From Dellaglioa algida DSM 15638 (lineage in GTDB: Bacteria > Bacillota > Bacilli > Lactobacillales > Lactobacillaceae), in the NCBI RefSeq assembly GCF_001434695.1, contig NZ_AZDI01000006.1:1-64000 (forward strand): a DNA stretch of 64,000 bases, given 5' to 3'. Each line of letters begins with the position of its first letter. Position 1 is the stretch's first letter. The notes under the pieces were generated by a model, which made no database searches, had not been told where the DNA came from, and saw only the letters and a list, made by a program, of their open reading frames with translations. A program made the position numbers and the translations under genes. This document shows, piece after piece, positions 36,401 through 44,273 of this stretch.

Positions 36401-39400
36401 AAAACAACAGCAGTTTCACGTGCCGTTCAAGAAACGCGTGGTGCTTATAACAGTTTCGGAATTGCGGCTAACAAACTACAAGTTGTTGAGACAGGTGCGA
36501 TAGGAACACAATTAATTCGTGCCAGTGCGGATGTAACGGCGAGCTACGTTGATGTTAAAGGCGATACGATTGCCGATGATGTTGTGCAAAGTGGCTACTT
36601 CGATGATGACTACACAACAACTCAGAAGAAGATTCCGGGTTATGATTTTGTGAAGGTAGAAGGTAAAACTTCTGGTAAATTTGGAGCAGACGCCGTTAAA
36701 GTGACCTACATTTATAAGAAAACGTCTGCACCAGTCACAGTAAAATATGTCGATGAAGCTGGTAAAACAATTGCCGCTTCAAAAGAATTAACGGGTGATT
36801 TCGGTGACGTTTATACATCAACTGCAGCTGACGTTTCCGGTTGGACATTGAAAGAAACACCAAAAAATGCAAGTGGCACGTTTACTGCGGATGCACAGAC
36901 AGTAACTTACGTCTATGAAAGAGCAGATGCGGCACCGGTCACAGTTAACTATGTGGATGAAAAAGGCAACAAGTTAGCGGATCCAGATAAGTTGATGGGA
37001 AAAGTTTCTAACCCATATAGTGCAACAGCTAAAAATATTGCCGGTTGGACATTAAAAGAAACACCAAATAACGCAACTGGTACATTCACAGTTGACGCAC
37101 AAACAGTTACATATGTGTATGAAAGAGCAGACGCGGCTGACGTCACAGTTAACTACGTAAATGAAAAAGGTGACAAACTGGTGGCATCGGATATTCTTTC
37201 AGGAAAGATAGACGCCGCATACGATACAACGGCTAAAACTATTTCCGGTTGGACATTGAAGGAAACACCAAAGAATGCCATTGGAACTTTCACGGATACA
37301 AAACAAACGGTCACATATGTCTATGAAAAGGCAGACGCAGTTCCTGTCACGGTTAGATATGTGGATGAAAAAGGTAATGACTTAACGAACGCTGATGTTC
37401 TTCCAGGGAAAGTTGGAGATGCTTATACAACTAGCTCGAAGGTATTGTCAGGTTGGGCATTAAAAGAAACACCAAGTAATGCGCAAGGAACGTTCACAGA
37501 TAAAGCGCAAACAGTCACATATGTGTATGAAAGAGCGAATGCAGCTGATGTGACTGTCAAATATGTTGATACAGATGGTAAGGAATTGGCAACGCCAGAT
37601 GTGCTTTCAGGGAAAATTGCTAACCCATACAACACAACGGCTAAAAATATTTCCGGTTGGGCATTAAAGGAAACACCAAACAATGCGCAAGGAATGTTTA
37701 CAGACGCTAAACAAACAGTGACATATGTCTACGAAAAGGCAAATGCGGCCGATGTAACTGTCGATTATGTTGATGGAAAAGGTAATAAGTTAGTAGCATC
37801 AGATATTCTTTCAGGGAAAGTTTCTAATCCGTACAGTACAACAGCTAAGAATATTGCTGGTTGGACGTTGAAGGAAACACCAAGTAATGCGCAAGGAATG
37901 TTTACAGATAAGGCGCAGACAGTCACATACGTTTACGAAAAAGCGGATGCTGTGTCCGTTACGGTTAGATACGTGGATGAAAAAGGCAATGATTTAATTA
38001 AAGCTGACGTTATCTCAGGAAAAGTTGGGGATGCTTATACGACTGATTCTAAGGTATTATCAGGTTGGACGTTAAAAACAACGCCAAATAATGCACAAGG
38101 AACGTTTACAGATAATGCACAGACAGTCACATATGTGTATGAAAGAGCAGATGCAGCTAATGTGACAGTTGATTATGTTGACGGAAAAGGCAATAAACTA
38201 GCGGCGTCAGATGTACTTTCAGGAAAGATTGCTAATCCTTATAACACGATGGCTAAAAATATTTCCGGTTGGGCTTTGAAGGAAACACCAAATAATGCAC
38301 AAGGGATGTTTACGGATAAAGCACAAACAGTCACGTACGTGTATGAAAGAGCAGACGCGGCTGATGTAACGGTTAATTACGTTGATGAAAAAGGAAACAA
38401 ATTAGTAGCATCAGACATTCTTTCAGGGAAGATTGACAATCCGTACAGTACAATGCCTAAGAATATTGCTGGTTGGACACTGAAAGAGACGCCAAAAAAT
38501 GCGATCGGAACCTTTACGGATACTAAACAAACGGTCACATATGTCTATGAAAAAGCGGACGCCGTTCCAGTTACGGTCAAATATGTGGACGGAGAAGGTC
38601 ATGATTTAGCTAAGGCGGACGTACTTTCAGGAAAAGTTGGAGATGCCTATACAACTGATCCTAAGGTGTTTGTTGGCTGGACATTAAAAGAAACGCCAAC
38701 TAATGCCAAAGGGCTATTTACAGATACTGAACAAACGGTCACATATGTGTATGAAAAAACAGATGCGGCCAATGTGACGGTTAACTATGTTGACAAAGAT
38801 GGTAACGTATTGGCAATGCCTGATAGTTTGTCAGGGAAAATTGGCGATGAATATACATCTAGTCCAAAAGAGTTGGCAGGTTGGACATTAAAAGAAACAC
38901 CAAAGAATGCTAAGGGGACGTTTACAGATAAGGCTCAAACGGTTACGTATGTGTATGAAAAAACAGATGCTGCGGCCGTAACAGTTAAATATGTAGATGA
39001 AAAAGGCAACGAATTAGCAACACCTGACAACCTTTCTGGTAAGTTAGGGGATGCCTATGAAACAACTGCTAAGAGTATTGTAGGGTGGATGCTTAAGACG
39101 ACGCCAGACAATGCAAAGGGTAAGTTTACAGGGGATGCTCAGACGGTCACCTATGTTTATGCCAGAGCAACAGCTAAAGATGTAACCGTAAAATATGTTG
39201 ATAAAGATGGTAATGAATTATCGGCATCGATTACACTTTCTGGAAAAGTTGGCGACAGCTATACATCTAAGGCAAAACAGCTTTCAGGTTGGAAATTGAA
39301 AGAAACACCAAACAATGCTGAAGGCATCTTCACAGATGCGATGCAAACAGTTACGTATGTTTATCTTAAGGACGAGGAAGCAGCCGTTGTAACACCACCA

Positions 39401-39622
39401 ACAACAGATGATCAGTCAAAAGGAACGACAACAACATTGACTGATACACCAAATGGCGGTTCTCACGCAACCTCAGCCAATAAGACAAAAACTGAAACAG
39501 GAAGTTTACCTCAAACTGATGAAGCAACAAGTCTCTTGATGACCTTGGTCGGTGCAGCCTTACTCGCAACATCACTGATCTTTATGGTAGGTAGAAAAAA
39601 AGCAAAACGGACAAAGAAGTAA
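33485..39622 (+). CDS. Giant MucBP-repeat cell-wall adhesin with LPQTD sorting signal
   Basis: 2045 residues from the ATG at 33485 (GGGGG nine bases upstream). Signal peptide MKKGLTIATTVITLFTQLPLSSVFAQ. Residues about 45-1000 form a large non-repeat region with several beta-sandwich-like segments, Thr/Asp/Ala-rich, including a pseudo-calcium DTDDIDKDGKTDTP stretch. Then one divergent MucBP repeat (SADVTASYVDV to TYIYKK) and 13 near-identical 68-residue MucBP repeats follow, a short Thr-rich linker, LPQTDE, a membrane helix and KKAKRTKK. The protein should be sortase-anchored and bind mucus or host glycans. The Thr and Asp content, absence of Cys and the repeat structure are typical. A perfect cre box covers its promoter. 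Confidence 0.93.
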   Translation: MKKGLTIATTVITLFTQLPLSSVFAQGVNRTTETTTAKAAPSTAAKSKTGMTRAGDVNTDITIEAQKDTIEAGQWADFNLYFKMSGRDTSFTNVDLKVTLPDNLDENMTFTQDLAELKIAGVTPTYDKDKGILNYHFDKLDARTANKAILKIQTTNGAILPNTTLNVAAAFTGTDQNGESKSYDSKSAVKITADNNYAATNKLIGIEGQTYNNPNRGDIVNYGVGISAPKKASGALYVKEGSTVKATYTLGAGLDYYGVKDGAQEPKVSADGRTLTWEYTAPSYAEQKAAATNFFEKNVTIQAKVSDTAAYYSQITNTMSSTATFLDGSTNDTTPIKSVVMVMPNDPTDVPIPTPGGSAFPTNHLGPSNGNGGVASTSLIDPDITVNDDAYLSYGLTLSSQTATSASFGFVYYNIYYNMDKHLNLDSFTTGNFYYMPNGKLPTFGATKEKVSFAMLVKYETDGKVDDNWSLLKMDMQTNAKYSRSQLGIPEGKKVANIWLWFHDKDYTNVPANRDDAAGRFYDANNKLLKMAPAGLYNSGMKVNTTIDKGYTGQLKNTMDMTFYGAQAPAADGNEYVSYVDYATHTWAEAFQGDSGKIYTDRIGPRHVEVAAKTTGETKVVKASVSLLDTVGSTVNEGENTVLTSIENNKASISPLNGPYTSYVLLPTGVTFKEAVSSTKYSAELYDKDYQGTGRQMVKVTMEDGKLVSGSYLTGQFKVDISKDATPNMTFNMIGTIGDTDYTAVKPTGDTVLLTDTVKSEDTDDIDKDGKTDTPIVKTGNAYVLNKASNLDISTSIKGDKDTGYGDLGNVTVGKKATYKATLKNDTDEKITSMQFLDVLPSIGDANITDGAARNSAYEMKLDGEITLPSEWENKMTVLYSTSKNPKRAGILDKNTVYPAGAAKIVDPAGAEDATWVAADKVTDWSTIHSYKITLNDGVEWAQGKGVTLSFDLVAPKESEISDSTLISNKPVKTTAVSRAVQETRGAYNSFGIAANKLQVVETGAIGTQLIRASADVTASYVDVKGDTIADDVVQSGYFDDDYTTTQKKIPGYDFVKVEGKTSGKFGADAVKVTYIYKKTSAPVTVKYVDEAGKTIAASKELTGDFGDVYTSTAADVSGWTLKETPKNASGTFTADAQTVTYVYERADAAPVTVNYVDEKGNKLADPDKLMGKVSNPYSATAKNIAGWTLKETPNNATGTFTVDAQTVTYVYERADAADVTVNYVNEKGDKLVASDILSGKIDAAYDTTAKTISGWTLKETPKNAIGTFTDTKQTVTYVYEKADAVPVTVRYVDEKGNDLTNADVLPGKVGDAYTTSSKVLSGWALKETPSNAQGTFTDKAQTVTYVYERANAADVTVKYVDTDGKELATPDVLSGKIANPYNTTAKNISGWALKETPNNAQGMFTDAKQTVTYVYEKANAADVTVDYVDGKGNKLVASDILSGKVSNPYSTTAKNIAGWTLKETPSNAQGMFTDKAQTVTYVYEKADAVSVTVRYVDEKGNDLIKADVISGKVGDAYTTDSKVLSGWTLKTTPNNAQGTFTDNAQTVTYVYERADAANVTVDYVDGKGNKLAASDVLSGKIANPYNTMAKNISGWALKETPNNAQGMFTDKAQTVTYVYERADAADVTVNYVDEKGNKLVASDILSGKIDNPYSTMPKNIAGWTLKETPKNAIGTFTDTKQTVTYVYEKADAVPVTVKYVDGEGHDLAKADVLSGKVGDAYTTDPKVFVGWTLKETPTNAKGLFTDTEQTVTYVYEKTDAANVTVNYVDKDGNVLAMPDSLSGKIGDEYTSSPKELAGWTLKETPKNAKGTFTDKAQTVTYVYEKTDAAAVTVKYVDEKGNELATPDNLSGKLGDAYETTAKSIVGWMLKTTPDNAKGKFTGDAQTVTYVYARATAKDVTVKYVDKDGNELSASITLSGKVGDSYTSKAKQLSGWKLKETPNNAEGIFTDAMQTVTYVYLKDEEAAVVTPPTTDDQSKGTTTTLTDTPNGGSHATSANKTKTETGSLPQTDEATSLLMTLVGAALLATSLIFMVGRKKAKRTKK
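36728..39379 (+). repeat. Thirteen tandem 204-bp MucBP repeats
   Basis: Each unit encodes 68 residues of the form xxVTVxYVDxxGxxL...GWxLKETPxNAxGxFTxxxQTVTYVYExxxA. From units 3 to 11, the subtypes recur every third unit (612 bp), showing block duplication. A more divergent unit precedes the array. Confidence 0.93.
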
Positions 39623-39647
39623 GCAGGTAAGTATTTAGAATTAATTG

Positions 39648-39690
39648 AAGAAGTCTTAACGCCGAAACTAGCGTTAAGACTTCTTTTGTT
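39648..39690 (+). terminator. Terminator of the adhesin gene
   Basis: AAGAAGTCTTAACGC pairs with GCGTTAAGACTTCTT, loop CGAAACTA, followed by TTGTTT. Confidence 0.85.
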
Positions 39691-39765
39691 TGACGTTAAG
39701 ACCTGTTATTTTCTTGTGAAAACGGCTATACTATTAGTATTAAATCGATAAGGAGTGTTTGGAAA

Positions 39766-41172
39766 ATGAAAAAAAGAGTTCACGGTTCTTGTACATCAAT
39801 TCTAGTTGGTAAGAAGGCTTCAATCGACGGTTCAACGATGATTTCTCGAAATGACGATGGGCATGAGGCTTTAGACCCACAACGTTTTGTTGTGGTACAA
39901 CCTGAAGATCAACCTCGTAATTATCAGGCTGTAATCAGTGGTGTGAAGGTAGAATTACCGGATAACCCAATGCGTTACACATCAATTCCAAACTCACTCT
40001 TAACGAACGGTATTTGGCCCGCTGCGGGCATTAATAGTGACAACGTTACAATGTCTGCAACAGAAACAATAACAACTAATCCACGGATTCAAGGGATTGA
40101 TCCATATGTTGCTGGCGGTATTGGCGAAGAGGATCTTGTCACACTTGTTTTACCTTATATCCATAGCGCTAAAGAAGGTGTAGAGCGTTTAGGTGACTTA
40201 CTTCTAACTCATGGCACATATGAACCAAATGGTATCGCATTTTCTGATAATGATAGCATTTGGTGGCTTGAAACAATTGGTGGTCATCACTGGGCTGCCG
40301 TCCGTATTCCGGATGACGCTTATGTAGTAGCACCTAATCGTAGAAATATTGATACATTTGATTTTGATTCAGAAGACACTCTTTGTTCTGAAGATTTACA
40401 AGTTTTGATTGATAATAATCATTTGAATCCTGATTTTGACGGTTATAATCTGCGTCATATTTTTGGTAGTGCATCAATTAAAGATACAGTTTATAACAAT
40501 CCTCGTACATGGTATGGTCAACAATTCTTTAATCCTGAAATTACACAGGATCCAATGGATCAAGACTTACCATTTATCCGTCGTGCAAATCGTAAAATCT
40601 CGATTGAAGACGTGAAATTTGTTTTAAGTGCGCATTTTGAAAATACGGATTATGATCCTTATGGAAGTGCACCTGAAGATATTAAAACTCGTTTTCGTCC
40701 AATCGGAATTAACCGTAATCATAATGTGCATTTACTACAAGTTCGTAATGATGTTCCTGATGAAATCGCTGGTATTCATTGGTTGGCTTATGGGGCAAAC
40801 ACGTTTAACACGATTGTGCCGTTCTATGCTAACGTTAATGAAACGCCAGATTCGTATAAAAATGCGACCGGCGAATTTGATTTAAACAATATGTATTGGT
40901 TGAGTTGTACGACGGCATTATTGGGCGATACGAATTATGACTTCTATGTGGATATGCGAAATACATTTGAATTAGAAGCAATGAGCGCGTACCATGCTAT
41001 TCAAAATGCTGCTGATAAGGCATTACCTACGAAATCCAATGCGACTAAATTCCTAGAAGAAATTAATGCTAAATTGGCTAAAGAATCATTGAAACGCCAA
41101 ACACAATTATTAGGCGAAATGGTTATTTCTGGTTCTGAACAAATGAAATTAAGGTATAACTTGAACGATTAA
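39766..41172 (+). CDS. pepD: C69-family dipeptidase
   Basis: 468 residues. The Ntn-hydrolase N-terminus MKKRVHGSCTSILVGKKASIDGSTMISRNDD places the nucleophile Cys at residue 9; in the family a short leader is removed or tolerated. WWLETIGGHHWAAVRIPDDAYVVAPNRRNID and GIHWLAYGAN are family segments. It cleaves dipeptides in the cytosol, complementing peptide uptake by opp. AAGGAG precedes the ATG by about ten bases; a TATACT -10 lies at 39727. Monocistronic. Confidence 0.92.
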   Translation: MKKRVHGSCTSILVGKKASIDGSTMISRNDDGHEALDPQRFVVVQPEDQPRNYQAVISGVKVELPDNPMRYTSIPNSLLTNGIWPAAGINSDNVTMSATETITTNPRIQGIDPYVAGGIGEEDLVTLVLPYIHSAKEGVERLGDLLLTHGTYEPNGIAFSDNDSIWWLETIGGHHWAAVRIPDDAYVVAPNRRNIDTFDFDSEDTLCSEDLQVLIDNNHLNPDFDGYNLRHIFGSASIKDTVYNNPRTWYGQQFFNPEITQDPMDQDLPFIRRANRKISIEDVKFVLSAHFENTDYDPYGSAPEDIKTRFRPIGINRNHNVHLLQVRNDVPDEIAGIHWLAYGANTFNTIVPFYANVNETPDSYKNATGEFDLNNMYWLSCTTALLGDTNYDFYVDMRNTFELEAMSAYHAIQNAADKALPTKSNATKFLEEINAKLAKESLKRQTQLLGEMVISGSEQMKLRYNLND

Positions 41173-41189
41173 GTTAATAAATAATGTGG

Positions 41190-41221
41190 AAAAACTGTTA
41201 TCTGACGATAATGGTTTTTTT
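41190..41221 (+). terminator. Terminator of the dipeptidase gene
   Basis: AAAAACTGTTATC pairs with GATAATGGTTTTT (two wobbles), loop TGAC, then a T-run. Confidence 0.8.
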
Positions 41222-41305
41222 GTTGGTATGAGACCCATTTAGACTAGGAAAAAAATGACACAGGATACGTTAAATGTTAGAATTTTAAAAAGAGAATTTA
41301 TTCTT

Positions 41306-41333
41306 TTGGAAACAGTATTCCGAATGATAAAAT
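41306..41333 (+). promoter_or_regulatory. Promoter of the second Mga-like regulator
   Basis: TTGGAA, 16-base spacer ending TGA, -10 TAAAAT: an extended -10 (TGnTAAAAT), followed by AAG. The third Mga-like gene has the same TGnTAAAATAAG core. Confidence 0.6.
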
Positions 41334-41379
41334 AAGTTCATTTAAAAAACATGATGATTATAAAAACTTGGAGGCAAGT

Positions 41380-42867
41380 ATGTACAAAAAAAGTATCCTT
41401 GATAAACAGGAATGGCTGATTTGTGAGATTATTGAAATCTTAGCATTGAATGAGACTGGATTATCAAAAAAAGCGTTGTGTGAGCAATTAGGTGTTTCTG
41501 AAACTGCCGTAAAAGTTGCTTTGCTTCAGCTAGATGAAGATTTCAATTCTGGGGATACACCCTACATGATTATTAAAAAAAATAATGTTCAATTGGTAGG
41601 CAAAGGTAAAATTAATTTCAACGAAAAAATATATGATTACATTAAGAAGTCTATTAATTATCAAATTTTAATGGCATTTTACACTAAAGGTAACGGTAGG
41701 GTTGAAAATTTAGGTGCTAAATTAAACGTGAGTGAAGCTTCTGTTTTTAGAAGAATTAAACGGTTAACGCCTCTTTTGGAGGGCTTTAATTTAAAAATTG
41801 CGCAAGGCGTCATGTTGGGTGATGAGAGTCAAATTCGATTTTTTTATTACTCACTGTTTTTAGGGATTGATTTTAAATTTGAAGAATCAATTGAAAATGG
41901 AAGTATCATGACAATTATTGAACGATTTGAAGAATATTTTGATTTCAATGTAAATGACAGCAGTTTAGTCCGAGTGAAAATTTGGCTAAAAGTGACGAGT
42001 CAGCGAATGACGGTAAACGATCAAGATAACCATAATATTTCATCCGTTTTAGAAGATATGGTTACGAATAACTCTTTATTTGATAGTGTCGAAGAAGAGT
42101 TTGGTGAGATAATTAAACAATTTAAAGATAAAGTTGATGTCCATTTTGAGAGTGCTCTGCTCTATGCATGGACGATAGCGTTTGTATCGGTGCCATGGAG
42201 TACTTTTGTTGCGCACGATTTCGTTGCCATTAATCGGAGAAATAATAATAAGTTACAACAAGCTGTCGAGTTTTTAGAAAATGGATTTGAAAAAAGCCTG
42301 GGCATTCAAATTTCTGGTGGAGATTTAAGTGAATCATTATATCCAATTTGTACGGAAGCATTTTGTTTTCACGGTATTTTAAAATCAGTTAGCACAACAA
42401 TGATGGAAACGTATCGTGTGAAAAGTGATAACGCTCTAGTTCGTAAAAATGTGGAAGAAGCAATGGATGCAATGATTGAAGAAGTAAAAGATCAACCTGA
42501 ATGGCATCAATTTTATTTAAGGTATGGTGTTTCATTTGCTAATTCCGTTATGGAAATCTTTAATTCACGGCTGTTGGCTAAGGAACAATTATTGACTGTA
42601 GGTGTTGATTTAAACACGGACGAAAGGGTTAAGGACGTTTTTATTATGTACGTCAGCCAATTATTAAATGGTAATTTGCGCGTGAACTTAGATGTTTATG
42701 ATTCTAATCGAAATTATGATTTAGTCGTTACAAACTTCATGAATAAAAATTATTTAAACTCAACGTTAGAAAAATATATTATTACTGGTTTAGGCACGGA
42801 TAACGATGTGACTGGTGTAGAGCAAAAATTAACGGCGATACTAAAAAAGTATTATCATGAAAATTGA
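41380..42867 (+). CDS. Mga-family transcriptional regulator (paralogue of 56333-57814)
   Basis: 495 residues from the ATG at 41380; GGAGG is seven bases upstream and the in-frame TTG at 41368 overlaps it. First winged helix KKALCEQLGVSETAVKVALLQLDEDF, then an Mga HTH (VENLGAKLNVSEASVFRRIKRLTPLL, GVMLGDESQIRFFYYSLFLGIDF), PRD-like middle (VHFESALLYAWTIAFV, SLYPICTEAFCF) and a C-terminal EIIB-like domain (RVNLDVYDSNRNYDLVVTNF). It lies tail to tail with the alpha-mannosidase/PTS operon. The last codons form an arm of the shared terminator. Target genes unknown. Confidence 0.87.
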   Translation: MYKKSILDKQEWLICEIIEILALNETGLSKKALCEQLGVSETAVKVALLQLDEDFNSGDTPYMIIKKNNVQLVGKGKINFNEKIYDYIKKSINYQILMAFYTKGNGRVENLGAKLNVSEASVFRRIKRLTPLLEGFNLKIAQGVMLGDESQIRFFYYSLFLGIDFKFEESIENGSIMTIIERFEEYFDFNVNDSSLVRVKIWLKVTSQRMTVNDQDNHNISSVLEDMVTNNSLFDSVEEEFGEIIKQFKDKVDVHFESALLYAWTIAFVSVPWSTFVAHDFVAINRRNNNKLQQAVEFLENGFEKSLGIQISGGDLSESLYPICTEAFCFHGILKSVSTTMMETYRVKSDNALVRKNVEEAMDAMIEEVKDQPEWHQFYLRYGVSFANSVMEIFNSRLLAKEQLLTVGVDLNTDERVKDVFIMYVSQLLNGNLRVNLDVYDSNRNYDLVVTNFMNKNYLNSTLEKYIITGLGTDNDVTGVEQKLTAILKKYYHEN

Positions 42868-42879
42868 TAATACTTTTTT
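42843..42879. terminator. Bidirectional terminator overlapping the regulator stop codon
   Basis: AAAAAAGTATTATCA (42843-42857) pairs with TGATAATACTTTTTT (42865-42879); the right arm begins with the TGA stop codon. T-run on both strands. Confidence 0.9.
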
Positions 42880-42935
42880 GTTTGCATTTAATTAAATAGA
42901 GTATGCTTTCGTTAGAAGTTGATTCATACCATGTG

Positions 42936-44240
42936 TTAGGTTTTTAGCCCGGATGTTTCTTCTTGAATATCCATGTACCGTAGGGCGAGTTGGCAATAAG
43001 TCATATTAGCCCAAGAAAACCAATCCCTAGTGTAGAGACTTGGATCATCAACATTAATACCTTCGTGACATTGTAACGTGTTGTTATCGGTTGTGCTTAT
43101 GGTATCTAGTCTTCCTTGTATAAATTCTAAGTTATTGGATGTTAATCCCTCCATCGCTAATGAAATTGGCCAAACATAATTATTCGGTGTGTGTGGGCTA
43201 CCGATTCCCTTCAGATATTTTCCCGAATAATAGAATGGATTTTTATTACTTAGGATAAATTCTCTAGTTCTTTGATAGAGGGCGTCACTAGATGAAATAT
43301 ATCCGAGAAATGGTAGTGATAATAGACTTGGAACATTCGCGTCGTCCATGAAGTTGATGTTACCTAAACCATCAACTTCATAAGCAAGAATTGTCTCCAG
43401 GGTATTGGGCTCTTTCACAATTCCAAAATTATCAATACCAAACTTAATATCGGATCGAAGTTTTAATATTTTATCAATTAATTTGGATGCAACCATTTGT
43501 GTTTCCGACAATGAAATAAGTTCGTCTAATATACATACAATATAACAGTTTCCAGGAATGTGATAACCGTACAGACACGCATCATCACTCGGTCTGAAGC
43601 CGCTCCAAACCATCCCAGTGTATCCAACTGGTGATCCTTTGCCGTCATGGCTCAACGTATCAGTTGATGGACCGTCAGAACGATTGAAAATATAATCAGA
43701 ATTTTCATGATGTTGTTCCTTGATGAACGTATCAATAATTAAATCCACGGTTTGCCAAAAATTAGCGTCTAGATGGTTCGAGTATCCAGATTTGTGATAA
43801 AGTTCTGAAGCTAAGTGAATAGGAGCGCACAGCGAGTCAATTTCAAATTTTCTTTCCCAAACCAAGTCAGATATGGGAATATTTGACTTGTCAATTGCAT
43901 AATGGGCGCCTGAACTAGTTTCATTAAAGGCATTTGCATAAGGATCATGTTGAATATATGTTAATTGTTGCTTAATGACACCATGAATTAATTGCATTAA
44001 TTCAGGTATCTTATCTGTTAAGGAGAGATAAGGAAGTATTTGAAACGTTGAGTCTCTGAGCCACATAGCGGGAATGTCTCCCGTAGCAACAAAAATATCT
44101 GAGTTATTTTTTACCTTAACAGTATTTGTTAAAGTATCGATAAAGATATTCTGGAATAGCGCCTCTGATTTTTTTGAAAAAAGCGATACCGTTAGTGAAT
44201 AATCCTCGACTTGGTTGATGAGCTCTTTTTGATTTATCAT
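42936..44240 (-). CDS. GH125 exo-alpha-1,6-mannosidase
   Basis: 434 residues, the usual GH125 length. GDIPAMWLRDSTFQILPYL near residue 55 is the family signature; DGKGSPVGYTGMVWSGFRPSDDACLYGYHIPGN and the NNYVWPISLAMEGL and WFSWANMTYC stretches are conserved. The enzyme inverts terminal alpha-1,6-mannosyl bonds. No signal peptide, so it acts in the cytosol on imported mannosides. GAGGTG precedes the ATG. Last gene of the PTS-GH38-GH125 operon, as in streptococcal N-glycan mannose loci. Confidence 0.9.
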   Translation of the reverse strand: MINQKELINQVEDYSLTVSLFSKKSEALFQNIFIDTLTNTVKVKNNSDIFVATGDIPAMWLRDSTFQILPYLSLTDKIPELMQLIHGVIKQQLTYIQHDPYANAFNETSSGAHYAIDKSNIPISDLVWERKFEIDSLCAPIHLASELYHKSGYSNHLDANFWQTVDLIIDTFIKEQHHENSDYIFNRSDGPSTDTLSHDGKGSPVGYTGMVWSGFRPSDDACLYGYHIPGNCYIVCILDELISLSETQMVASKLIDKILKLRSDIKFGIDNFGIVKEPNTLETILAYEVDGLGNINFMDDANVPSLLSLPFLGYISSSDALYQRTREFILSNKNPFYYSGKYLKGIGSPHTPNNYVWPISLAMEGLTSNNLEFIQGRLDTISTTDNNTLQCHEGINVDDPSLYTRDWFSWANMTYCQLALRYMDIQEETSGLKT

Positions 44241-44273
44241 TTGTGCACCTCAATTATTAGTTAGCATAATTAC

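Noticed and set aside
36949-37683. Open frames on the minus strand within the adhesin repeats
   Set aside because: They follow the 204-bp repeat period and are products of repeat codon structure.
42880-42935. GTATG/CATAC inverted repeat after GH125
   Set aside because: Five-base arms with a 19-base gap; the strong hairpin at 42843-42879 is the better terminator.
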